Positions 1 to 9,100 of a stretch of DNA of 53,130 nucleotides are shown here, in pieces; positions within the stretch are counted from its first letter, which is position 1, and each line of letters begins with the position of its first letter. Source of the DNA: Chromera velia (lineage: Eukaryota > Sar > Chromeraceae). The notes beneath the pieces are model-generated. The model ran no database searches, had not been told where the DNA came from, and worked only from the letters and a program-made list of their open reading frames with translations. Both the position numbers and the translations under genes were made by a program. The stretch spans positions 1-53,130 of the forward strand of contig JAHBMJ010005881.1 of assembly GCA_018398765.1 (NCBI GenBank), in the 5' to 3' direction.

Positions 1-14
1 ACACACATACACAT

Positions 15-45
<31 letters not shown>

Positions 46-66
46 AAGAGAGAGAGAAAGGGAGAA

Positions 67-101
<35 letters not shown>

Positions 102-104
102 TAG
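15..104. repeat. (GA)n microsatellite
   Basis: Nearly pure AG dinucleotide tract broken by occasional AAAG steps. No coding sequence is visible in the first 230 bases. Confidence 0.95.
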
Positions 105-240
105 AGCAGCTACACACAAAACTCAAAGAGACGTAGACGGTGATGTGACGGAGAGAGAGTCGGACAGCACGAAAGTAGAGGACGCCATGCAGATTCCTGC
201 ATTCATTCACTTAATTGCCTTGAATGCCTAATCAACTCAC

Positions 241-506
241 CACGGCCTGCTCGAGGAGATCAACCCTCCTGACGAGGTCGGCGTGCTTCGCTTTGTGGAC
301 CACCTCTATGATGGCCAGAGCCCTTTTGGCTTTCCTGTAGTCAGATTCGAGGATAAGTGAGAGGATTGTCTCTCTTGCATCTCTCAGGACCTCTTCCTGG
401 AGAAGAAATTCGGGGTCATACTCTTCTTCCTCCTCCTCCTCCCCCTTTTGACCGTCATCATCGCCTGGTGATGTTCTTCCTTTGCCTACGCTCCTTCGGG
501 GGCCAC
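241..506 (-). CDS. Internal coding exon of an unidentified minus-strand gene
   Basis: The exon is open on the minus strand between an acceptor ending GTGCAG (507-512) and a donor GTGAGT (235-240). It enters in phase 1 and leaves in phase 0, encoding about 88 residues. The start is Gly/Arg/Ser-rich, followed by an acidic run of seven Glu (near EEEYDPEFLLQEE) and then a charged, probably helical segment ending LLEQAV. No known domain is recognised. The neighbouring exons cannot be placed: the next one in coding order would lie off the left edge or in the GA-rich DNA. A possible upstream exon is noted at 655-800. The splice sites and composition make a real exon likely, but the product is unknown. 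Confidence 0.5.
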
Positions 507-1782
507 CTGCACAGGGAGCGAAGGCACAGGGGCCACCTACATATGAGAGAGAGGGGGGGGGGAGGGGGAGAGGGAGACAGAGAGACGTGGGGGCAGAAAA
601 GAGAAGGCATGAGACACAAAAGAACTTTGTGCACATAATACACTTGAAGAGGAGACGAATAACGATTTTCAGCACACTTGGGCTACAAGAGCCAGACGGA
701 AAGTAAGACATGCATGCAGAAAGATTAGGGGACGGAGAGGGACACTGTAAAGGAACCATGTCGTTGCCACGAACTAGGATTCCTAGGACCTTCAGTTTTC
801 CTGTCAACATCCTTTCAACACACTTCTTCTTTCTCTGTTCAAGAGGGTATTATGCAGATTGATAAACAGGGAACTCCCCTTCGGTCTTTCCTACAGCAGA
901 GACTATAAGCCTACAAGCGATTTCAGCGCCCCTGCTTGTGAAGCCAAAAAGATACTACCACCCACCCACGCCCCTATATTCGACTCACTGGTGCCTGTCC
1001 CTGCACCTGCGCCTGATCTTTTGGCTCCAACTCTCTGCAAGAACAAAGAGAGGGATGCAAGGGTCTTTGTCCATTAGTTGGACCCCCTGCGTTATGCATT
1101 GGCTTAGAAATAAGAGGCCTATCCGCCATATCATGGAATACAGGCTTTTGTTTCATGGGCACGTCGGGATAGGAAATCAGTCACTCAAGAGATACAGAAG
1201 AATTTTTAGTCGTCCTGAGTCTTCTTCCATTCACAATCTACTCAGGTGCACCCGATCCTGAAGTAAAATCTTCATGTCCTGAGAGTCTTCAGGCGTACAC
1301 ACATACACCGTGTAATGCTTTCCTTCTTTTTTCTCTTGCTCTTGGCTCTGTTTAATTTATATTCAACGCGTTCAAAGAAGTGAACAACATATGGGCTTTT
1401 ACCAGCAAGCCAAAAACAAAAAAGCTTCTTCAGTACAATTGGAAAGAGGTGAAAAACTCTCAGTCAGGCAACACGCTCACCTTTTACAAACGTAGTTGAT
1501 TCCAGACAGCAAAAAAAAGAAGAGGGGAACACTATGAAGGGGGGAGTTGCACAAAGAGCTAATCCTGTCACCATGCGGATGGCTTACCTTGAGAGCTCTG
1601 TCCAGCCAGGCGAGGACGCTAAGACCTCAACGTCCACCTTCCCAGCCATCACCATTCCCCCGCAATGTCTGACGGTATCATGGAAATTTTCTACATTTCT
1701 CGGGGAGCAATAGTAGACTTGATATTGCTTTGTCACGTTGAAATGAAACCATAGCTAGCACGAGGCTCAGATAATAGATTAG
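507..1782. other. Mostly non-coding interval with two weak coding candidates
   Basis: No gene is certain here. On the minus strand, about 745-800 follows an acceptor (GTTGACAG) and reads KLKVLGILVRGNDMVPLQ, which resembles the Sm2 motif of Sm/LSm proteins (V-x-x-RG-[NED]); no matching Sm1 exon was found upstream. On the plus strand, 1534-1713 is a complete 59-codon ORF from ATG to TAG of unknown identity. Both are tentative; the rest is featureless. Confidence 0.3.
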
Positions 1783-2018
1783 AAGGTCTGTTCCTAGAAG
1801 CGTTCCCTAGAAGTCCTACTTCAAAATCCGGTTCTCCTGATAGTCAATCTGGATACCATGAACACAAGCCATCGTAAAGCTATATCGATTGGAGTGGCTA
1901 TAGGCGCACACACTTCCGCTCGGTCCCGTAAGGCAGGCTCATACGTTCTCTGAACGCCACCGACTGGCCCACACCAACGCTTAGAGGCAGCGCGACTATA
2001 AGCATTCACATCACACAT
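1783..2018 (+). repeat. Dispersed repeat P, copy 1
   Basis: About 235 bp closely matching 8225-8459 in the same orientation. Differences are mostly C/T and G/A transitions. Both copies contain the stretch TCTGGATACCATGAACACAA. The minus strand of each copy can be read as a conserved peptide ending near VSRLTIRRT, so P may be a retroelement fragment, but no domain is recognised. Confidence 0.8.
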
Positions 2019-2287
2019 GCCCGTCTTCCCAAGGCGTGTGTCCACACACAATTTCAGATGTCGTACTCAATTTTAATCGCTTCATTTCTCTTTGATGTTC
2101 TTTCCTTTCTCCCTTGCATCAGATTCAAATCACACAAAAAGTCGGTATGCAACGACTGACACGGGTTGTCGGACACTGCCACAAGCGTGTGCGTGGAGTA
2201 CCAACCTTTCATCTTAAACATCGCTGCCTCAAGCAAACGAAAACGGGATGACGGCGCGTGCAAGCAATCAGTCACCACAAGAAGCTT

Positions 2288-2371
2288 CATGAATCTGTTA
2301 CTGCATATGAGCTCATATAAAGATTGCCCTACAGCCAGTCATATACTTTCACTCATCATCCATCTAGTCAC
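2288..2371 (-). repeat. Dispersed repeat Q, copy 1 (inverted relative to copy 2)
   Basis: This 84-bp segment is the approximate reverse complement of 8141-8224; both contain AGTCATA and TTTCACTCATCATCCATC in the same relative positions. In the other copy Q abuts P directly. Here Q lies 270 bp beyond P and is inverted, so the composite element has been rearranged. Confidence 0.75.
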
Positions 2372-2910
2372 TCTGCAAATAATGAATGGCGACACCACAG
2401 GCACTCAAGAGGCGGTGTCTACACAGTGGAGCTCTCCTCCCACAAAGTGGTTCTGGTTCGGTATATATCAGAGAGAAAACACCAGAAACACTTTCGCAGT
2501 CGGAAAAGACAAAGAGATCCTGCAAATGCATATGCTAACTCGTTTCAGAGAGGAGGTATGCAAGAATACACAGAGAGAGATCAAATCTAGAGATCCAATG
2601 TACATGAGAAGATAAGAATCAAGATACAAAGAAAAGAATCTGCATTAAGATGCATTAAAAGAAGAATAAAGAGAAATAGAAAAACATGAGAGGAAGTGTC
2701 CTCAAGTCATTCCATTCAGCGTCAATGTGTCAGTGTGTCAATCAGTGTACACCTCTCCCTCCTCATGGAAGAAGTGCATTAGCAACTTTTCAAGCTGTTG
2801 TCTGTATTTCCTTTTCCTTCTTTCTCTTTCCACCTTTCCCTTGTTTTTATTCCTTCTTGTTCTACCTTTCGTTCGCTAAGCCTTTCATTTCTTCTTCTTC
2901 CACCCTTCAT

Positions 2911-2924
2911 TCTCTTTCTTTCCT

Positions 2925-2956
<32 letters not shown>

Positions 2957-2958
2957 TT
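2911..2958. repeat. (TTTC)n microsatellite
   Basis: Tandem TTTC tract inside a pyrimidine-rich stretch. The ORFs that cross it are repeat artefacts. Confidence 0.9.
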
Positions 2959-3114
2959 TCTAAGCAGCAAAGCACAAGAAAGTCAAGGAAAAGGGTGAGG
3001 AAGGATAGATTGACGAGAGCAAAGCAGATAACAAGAGTAACACAAAGAGAAAGAGGCAAATATGAATATTCCCATGACACCCTTGTTTTTTTTCCCATCT
3101 CCTTCTTCGTCATC

Positions 3115-3803
3115 GAAGTCTGCGGAGCTTCCTGAAGGCCTTAATCGCGTCCTTCGCGTTCTTGAGGTTCTCAGGCGGCTCCTAAGTTGCTTTAGTCTCC
3201 GAGTATCCCTTCCAAACCACACGATACTCTAGCATCCTCTCTTTCCCTCGCATGTCAATGACCCTATCGACCTCCCACTCCGCCTCCTCGAATCTTGGCA
3301 AGAGAACACGGGGTGGAAGGTCTTCGGGGGAGACAGGGTACGCCTTCATGTAAGAGACGTGGACAACTGGATACTTCCTGACTCCAGCGGGAAACATGAG
3401 TTCATAACTCACCTCCCCCACCTTCTTATCAATCTCAAACGGCCCATACCAAATGTAACTCAGCTTAGCTTTCTGTTCAGAAAGAAGACGCTCACTCTCA
3501 AACAAATTTCTGGTGTACTAGCGCTCAGTCTCCTGGAACGAAAGTCGTTTCCTTTCTCTTCTGGTCGGCCTTCCCCTTTACCTCTTCATTCGCTTTCTCA
3601 AGTCGCTCCTTCACCTCTTTAAGGAGGGCCTGACGGCGCAGATGAAAGTCTTCCGCTGCCGTCGCTGTGCGTCTTGCAACCAGTAGAGACGGGAAAGTCC
3701 TTGCTTCAAAGCCGTAAAGAACTGCATGCGGTGTTGCCTTCAAACCCGAGTGCGTATGATGCAGGTCTAGCAAAGGGGCAATAAAGCATTGTCCTAGACT
3801 CAT
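3115..3803 (-). pseudogene. Ty3/gypsy chromovirus integrase C-terminus with chromodomain, broken
   Basis: The minus strand from 3803 to 3525 encodes the end of an integrase (PHAVLYGFEARTFPSL, then a basic helical stretch LLKEVKERLEKANEEVKGKAD). After a short disrupted stretch, 3505-3182 continues with WYGPFEIDKKVGEVSYELMF and HVSYMKAYPV, the usual GPFxI and HVSxLK motifs of the integrase tail. This is followed by a chromodomain, VDRVIDMRGKERMLEYRVVW-KGYSETKAT. The frame then hits TAG exactly where the conserved Trp (TWEP) belongs and continues EPPENLKNAKDAIKAFRKL to about 3124, so a TGG-to-TAG change killed an otherwise intact domain. No reverse transcriptase of this element remains nearby and no LTR pair was identified. 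It is a dead fragment of a chromodomain-bearing retrotransposon. Confidence 0.85.
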
Positions 3804-3854
3804 ACACTACATGATGGCCTATAGACCGATTAATAATAATAATAGTCTCCTGAC

Positions 3855-3885
<31 letters not shown>
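3855..3885. repeat. (GAT)n tract, likely the LINE 3' tail
   Basis: Nine to ten GAT/TCA triplets followed outward by a TAA/TTA run at 3831-3844. The position just past the LINE stop codon and 3' UTR fits the simple-repeat tail of a non-LTR element. Confidence 0.8.
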
Positions 3886-4011
3886 GAGGGTTAAATCCTA
3901 GATTTAGCGACGCCAAATCCCAAGCCACTAACAAGGCTTTGAGGACAACCCAGAGCACACATTCATGGGGGGGGGGTGAGGAAGCCTGCATGCCAATCGG
4001 ATTGATTCGCC

Positions 4012-4462
4012 TCAACTTGCCTTATTGACAGACTGGACCTTCTTGAGACAGTCGGCTATAGCTTTAGAACCGCTTCTAAGTAGGCTTGTGCACAACAGCA
4101 ACACCATATCCTTCATTTTCTTCTTATTATCAGAAGTGCCCCTCCTGGTTGCACCTGCAACGTGTTGTGCAATCTGTATTCTTATGTCAATGGGCGCTCT
4201 CTGCTTCGCAATTTTGTACAGTTCTTTCAGCCTGTTCCGTCAGGACATGAACCTCATCTTTGATTATACGCGAGGGGGGCAAACATTTATCGCACAGCCG
4301 TTTTGGTTGGGTTCTATCTATATCCCCCCCTGTAAGAGCCCTGAAAAGCGTACGGAAGCCTGCGGAGGACTGCAGCAGACTCTTTGGTAGAGGTTCAACA
4401 CTGCACTCTATTATTTCACTTCTCGAACACCATTTCCTTTCACACAGAAGGTGCATGGCCAA
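4012..4462 (-). pseudogene. LINE C-terminal region remnant
   Basis: The minus-strand frame 4462-4187 contains RLCDKCLPPSRIIKDEVHVL followed by TE and an E-rich end. This resembles the C-x2-C...DExHxLxEC zinc-finger-like module at the C-terminus of many LINE proteins, with the last Cys replaced by Gln. A second, frame-shifted open stretch (about 4190-4012) continues with a basic, helical tail ending VNKAS and a TGA stop. Identity rests on this motif and on continuity with the upstream RT. Confidence 0.6.
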
Positions 4463-4792
4463 ACGCTGTCTGGTCGGATTCGCTGACTAGAAAGGGGAGA
4501 GATTTGCAAGGCGAGGGAAAATTCCGTCTCTGTCTCTAACGTTTTTAGTTTCTTCTTTTAACCAGTCAGACAGCCAGGCACCCTCCACGATCTTTTTTAC
4601 CACCCTTTTCCTTCTGCCCTTGCCCTTCTTTTTAAACTTATTCCCCATCATGCTTGGCAATGGAGGCCACAAAAGGGAGCAATCTAATGGAACGGCCAGC
4701 CATTTTACTATCTTAACGAAGGGTTCGCACAAACCAGCCAAGCACTCATTCCACACTGCCCAGAGTAGAGCACGGTCGATCGATTTGATGCA

Positions 4793-5989
4793 TTAGATGA
4801 AGCCCCCACTGAACTTACCAAGTAGAGAACTGAATGGCTCAAGAGAGAGAGAGAGAAGGGAAGGCGAAACAAAGGATTTACAAGAGAGACCAAAACAATA
4901 TCGAACAAAACATAACTGTAAAGCATCGAGGCAGGCAACATCTGTCTTTCTCAGCGGGATCATTTCCAGTCCATACAGTATAACTGAACAAAGTAATTTT
5001 AGAAAAGGAAGAAACAAAGCCCAAAGAAGAGAGAGTACTAAACATAGCCCCCAGTGCCTTCTCTACTGCCTCAATGCGGGCTTCGACTGTCTTGCTAAGG
5101 TCCCTGCCCTCAAAAACCTAGTTGCCCAAATACTTATATTTACTCACCGCTTCCACTGGTCTACCTTCATAAAGAAAAGGGATCCGGGGCACTAGGTCGG
5201 GGTGGGGGGAGGAGAGACGCATAACTTTTATCTTTTTTAAATTTACCTTCAGGCCGTGCTCCTTACAATAGTCCTCGAGGTGAGACAGACGTTTCTGCAA
5301 GTCTGAAGCACTGTGAGCAAACAGAACAAGGTCGTCAGTATATCCGATGCTTTCGATTAAAACGTCAGACAGTCTGACAGGAGTCTCTCTATCAGTACCC
5401 CCAGCCAAGCTTTGATTCCTGTTTTCATTATCAGAGCTGACAGACTTATGCAGATTGTTAATAAAAAGAAGAAAGAGGAGAGAAGAGCGAAGATCGTCTT
5501 GTTTTACTCCTCTGCCTTCTGGAAAGCATTCTGTTGCCCCATCCACCCGAGCTTTCACCTGACTATACATCGAATAAATTATCCAAACATTAGCTTGGCT
5601 TACTCCTTCCTCCCTAAGCCTCTCTAACATTTTGACCCGAGGAACTGTATCAAACGCCTGGCTGAAATTAACAAACGCGGCAATCAGAGGGCTCTTTTTC
5701 TTTTTGGAGCTGAGAATTAACGAAGACAGAGCAGCGAAGGCCTCCCTTGTCCCTACCCCCTGTCTGAAGCCGAGCTGCTTTTCGTCAATTTTTACCTCTT
5801 TCCTGATCTTTGAGTCTATTAATAAAGCAAAAATCTTACCCAAAAGCTCCACAATATGGATCGGGCACCATTCGTTATAGTCAAGACTCGGCGGGCCCTT
5901 AGGAATGGGAGCAATGCGCAACATATTCCAGCGCTCAGGCCAAAAAGAAAAAAGGTGAAACAAATTAAAAAAGACAAAGAGCAGTGAGC
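4793..5989 (-). pseudogene. LINE reverse transcriptase, decayed
   Basis: Conserved RT blocks appear in order on the minus strand: FWPERWNMLRIAPIPKGP, LLGKIFALLI, KQLGFRQGVGTREAF, FVNFSQAFDTVPRVKML, GVKQDDLRSSLLFLLFINNL, IGYTDDLVLFAHSA, LKVNLKKIKVM and SKYKYLG. After a frame change, KLLCSVILYGLEMIPLRKTD corresponds to the thumb or post-RT region. Key motifs are damaged: the first catalytic Asp of F-V-D-F-S is Asn, GVKQG-D-P is GVKQ-D-D-L, and the catalytic YADD is YTDD. Each change is explained by one or two transitions. It is inactive by sequence. Confidence 0.9.
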
Positions 5990-7224
5990 AACCTTCCTGA
6001 ACCTAAGTGCCACTTAAAAAAATATAATCAAGATCATCTCTATCTGCGGCATCTTTTTTCAAGAGACCGTCTACGCCTGCGGCGTAGACCTAGGGTAATC
6101 GACTTAAAATATTACTAGATGAATTTTAGGGTTTTTATATAGGGTATGTTAGTATTTAACGTCACCCCTACACTAAAAACCATTTTTTTAGGACTTATTA
6201 CATTAAATTACTTGAAACAAAGTCAACATCTCATCAGAATGAAAGTCTTGTCTCCAGGTGACATCTAGAAAGGGCTCGTAAACTCGTAATCCGTAATATA
6301 TAGTAAAATAGGGTAAACAGCCCCCCTCCCTGGACCCTCCTTTAAAAAATAAAAGAAAACCGTCATGATGCGATAATGTTATCACTAGACTTCAATCTCA
6401 ACATCCATAACAACATCAAGGTCCTTTATGAGGAGCTTTTTGAACGTTTCTTCGACTTTTTACAGCTCATCCTCCTCCATGAACAGACTTTTTCCCTAGC
6501 CTTTTCCTACGACTTTTGCATGATGCAACCAATAAAAATAACAGTAAGACCAACAGTATTAAGGTAAATTCTGGGCTGCAATAGAACCAGGCTCGCGGTG
6601 GCTGCTGTTGCTCTGCGGCGTCATAAGAGAGGCAAAGTAGTCAACACAACGCCTCTTCCATCACTCTCCACCCCTTTCTTTGCCCCTGAATCCCTAGTCT
6701 GACTCCCTAATAGGCGCTGAAAAGACTGCAGAAGAAGAGAATTAATAATTTTTATTATCTTTTGTATGAGTTACAGTGGGAAGCCTTGTGTTTTCTAGGA
6801 GATGGGTGATGGCATACAAGGAAAAAAAATATTGGTAGTCTTTCAAAAGATGCCGTAATCTCGTAATCCGTAATCATTTGTAAGAGACATACTATAAAAA
6901 GGAGGGTACTATATGATTATTTTTTCCCGTAATCACTCTTAATTTCACCGGATTTAAGCTTTTTAAGATGAATCACGTTCTTTTAGCCTGAAATAATTAT
7001 GTAATCTATGTTTTTATTATATGTTTTGTATGATCTTACCTATAAAATCTGAATTGTAATTGAAATAATCGAATACCCTAGGGCATAGATGGTCAAGATA
7101 CCGTTTAGATATACGGTTTTGGCTTTTAAGACATCATAAATGATCTGCGCCTACGGCGCAGACTTTTAAGCTTATCCAAAAATGCGGCTTAAACTTTTAA
7201 GTGGTAGTTAGGTTTAGGGAGGTC
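5990..7224. mobile_element. Nested terminal-inverted-repeat element inserted in the LINE
   Basis: The left end (AACCTTCCTGAACCTAAGTG..., 5990-) and the right end (7190-7224, inverted) share about 29 bp of imperfect terminal inverted repeat. Flanks are CAGTGAGC (5982-5989) and CAGCAAGC (7225-7232), a 6/8 match expected for an old 8-bp target duplication; removing one flank plus the element restores the LINE frame. The AT-rich interior has no credible transposase ORF, so it is non-autonomous. Near each end lies a GC-rich perfect palindrome: GTCTACGCC-TGC-GGCGTAGAC at 6069-6089 and TCTGCGCC-TAC-GGCGCAGA at 7144-7162. Confidence 0.7.
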
Positions 7225-7857
7225 CAGCAAGCGGGAGAGAGGAGAAAAACCAAAACATAACGAGAAGTGACAGGGGCCAACCCCATTCAAACCTAAGTTT
7301 TTAAACGCCTTCTTTGGATCAATTCCTTTCAGTGTTTCCTCAATCATGTGTATAGAGAAGGCGGGCTGAGAAAGAGGGGGGAAGGCCAGACTAACAGGTG
7401 TAGGTAGAAGACCAGGACTGTCGAAGACCCCAGCCTAGAACTGAGTGAAGGAAGATGCAGTGGGTTTATTATCCCCTCCCCTCTGTGTTTTGATTTTCCT
7501 GTTCCATTGCTAAACTTTCAAAGGGTCAACTACTACTTCTCTAGCTAGTCTCTCTGCTGTCTGTTGCTCGAGCTTACTCCTTTTTGCTGCAAACAGTCAA
7601 ACTCTTTCCCTTCTCAGTTTGACACATTCTTTTCTCAGAGGGTGGGAAGGGTTTGAGACATGTTTTGCCTTTACCTCTGCCTCCTTCACCTTCAAATGTA
7701 TCAGGCGGCATTGTGGGTCCCACCAAGCCTGACGGGTGCTCTGCTTTCTCCCAGACTGTCTTCTCTTCTTGGATGCCTTTCTCTTGACAATGTTAACCAC
7801 TGCACCCACTTTGCTCTCTGCCAGCTTTTCTTCCCAGGAAAGACCTAACTGTTCCAA
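7225..7857 (-). pseudogene. LINE pre-RT linker region, decayed
   Basis: One minus-strand frame runs from LGLSWEEKLAESK through ARQAWWDPQCRLIHLKVKEA-type sequence (here TRQAWWDPQC), LRKECVKLRRERV, LFAAKRSKLEQQTAERLARE, SIHMIEETLKGIDPKKAF and LGLNGVGP to the insertion boundary. This is the region joining endonuclease and RT in LINE ORF2 proteins; WWDxxC and PxKAxGxDGxP-like motifs are visible. Three in-frame stops occur: TGA after RERV (expected CGA, Arg), TAG before QWN, and TAG before AGVFD (expected TGG, Trp). Confidence 0.75.
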
Positions 7858-7967
7858 TTGGTCAAGATAAGAAGCCTTGCTGAGAAAGTTAGGAGGGGGA
7901 GCATTCTGACGAGGAGGTGGTTATGGGGGAAGGGGTGGTGGGTCAGGGGGAGGTGGGATAGGGGGAA

Positions 7968-8065
7968 CAATGCCGCAGGCGTAGACGGTTTCTTGAAAAA
8001 CAATGCCGCAGATAGAGATCATCTTGATTATATTTTTTTAAGTGGCACTTAGGTTCAGGGAGGTT
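7968..8065. repeat. Third, solitary end of the same inverted-repeat family
   Basis: About 95 bp matching 5990-6086 in inverted orientation far better than 7130-7224 does, including CCGCAGATAGAGATCATCTT and the end AAGTGGCACTTAGGTTCAGG. It is followed by CAGTGTGG, again similar to the 5982-5989 flank. It may be a truncated second copy, or the true partner of the left end in a 2.08 kb composite. Confidence 0.7.
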
Positions 8066-8140
8066 CAGTGTGGATGGACCATGAGAGCCTCAAGACACTC
8101 GACTTGACAGCATCTTACGCAGAGGCTTGAGGACGTATGA

Positions 8141-8224
8141 GTGACTGGATGGATGATGAGTGAAAGTGTATGACTGGCTGTGGGACGATCTCTACATGAA
8201 CTCATATGTAGTAACAGATTCATG
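8141..8224 (+). repeat. Dispersed repeat Q, copy 2
   Basis: Inverted counterpart of 2288-2371. It abuts repeat P copy 2 directly. Confidence 0.75.
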
Positions 8225-8459
8225 AAGGTCTGTTCCTAGAAGCGTTTGCTAGAAGTCTCACTTCAAAATCTGGTTCTCCTGATAGTTAATCTGGATACCA
8301 TGAACACAAGCCGTCCTAAAGCTACATCGATTGGAGTGGCTACGGGCGTGCGCGCTTCTGCTCGGTCCCGCAAGGCAGGCTCATACGTTCTCTCAACACT
8401 ACCGACTGGCCCACGCCAACGCTTAGAGGTGGCGCGGCTATGAGTATTCACGTCACACG
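8225..8459 (+). repeat. Dispersed repeat P, copy 2
   Basis: Matches 1783-2018 in the same orientation. It begins AAGGTCTGTTCCTAGAAGCG and ends in CGTCACAC, like copy 1. The flanking sequences beyond both ends differ from those of copy 1, which marks the repeat boundary. Confidence 0.8.
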
Positions 8460-8654
8460 CATCGTCTCTCGGAAGATTCTGGTATTAGGAAATTTGTCTT
8501 GCTCATTAAAGAGAGTCTCCTTTACCAAGTAAAAGCCATACTCGCCTGCCCCAAAGGCAATTACGAACCCATTGGACGTCTCTGGGGTTCCGCTCATTCT
8601 GTCTGTGCGCATGGCAATTTTGTCCTCCTTCGCCCTTTTCGTGATTGTGTACAT
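8448..8654 (-). CDS. Small ORF of unknown function, 3' end inside repeat P
   Basis: A 68-codon minus-strand ORF from ATG (8654) to TGA, beginning MYTITKRAKEDKIAMRTD and containing NGFVIAFGAGEYGFYLVKET. Composition looks protein-like rather than low-complexity, but no family is recognised. The last codons overlap the boundary of repeat P, so an original longer gene may have been truncated by the repeat insertion, or this may itself be part of a repeat. TATATATG lies just upstream of the start, but nothing else supports expression. Confidence 0.3.
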   Translation of the reverse strand: MYTITKRAKEDKIAMRTDRMSGTPETSNGFVIAFGAGEYGFYLVKETLFNEQDKFPNTRIFRETMRVT

Positions 8655-9100
8655 ATATACACTTCCCTATTCAAAAACGAAAAAAGGTTTTGTTTCTCAC
8701 TGACCGAATTTGTTCTGTCATGTTCTGTCTGATCACGGAACCGCGTCTCCAAAAGATACGCCCATGCATTCGCGCCCCATGCTGCATGCATGGGACCACG
8801 CGCTTTTCTGGGCGCGGCAGAAAGGCGCGTGATCTTTCGATTCCGGAGCCTTTTTTGACGAAAGGCAAGTATACTCGATCAGTGGGTGTCACATGGGTGT
8901 CACTGGTGACTGGTCTCGTCTGCGATCGGACAGGACCCTACAGGTACCTGTTCTCTTGGGGAATGAGACTTCCTCAGTGGACTGAATGAACGACTCTGCA
9001 CCTTATCCGAAAAAAGTCCCCTGCACATTCATTTCTGTGTAGAGCAGTGAGAGGCACTTTCAGGCAACACTGTCGGCACGGCACGCACTGAAAGGGCGAA
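8655..9100. other. Intergenic region upstream of the 9.1 kb ORF
   Basis: Mixed sequence with GC-rich palindromic patches (GCATGCATG, GGGCGCGGCAGAAAGGCGCG). No convincing ORF. It probably contains the promoter and 5' UTR of the next gene, but no element can be named. Confidence 0.4.

Larger units (their letters stand above)
3836..7957 (-). mobile_element. Degenerate non-LTR retrotransposon (LINE), minus strand, with a nested insertion
   Basis: Reading right to left, the element has a pre-RT linker (7857-7225), a reverse transcriptase (5989 to about 4793), a C-terminal Cys-containing region and a stop at 4012-4014. A 3' tail follows, ending in (TCA)n then TTA repeats at 3831-3885, a typical LINE simple-repeat tail. 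A 1.24 kb inverted-repeat element (5990-7224) is inserted between linker and RT. Omitting it rejoins the reading frame exactly (linker ...SRLL, RT LFVFFNLF...). The 5' part with the endonuclease is missing or unrecognisable beyond about 7957. Several stops interrupt the frame, mostly explained by single transitions. The element is dead. Confidence 0.85.

Noticed and set aside
6376-6567. Plus-strand ORF inside the nested inverted-repeat element as a transposase
   Set aside because: Only about 60 codons, no motif, and AT-rich composition like the surrounding non-coding interior.
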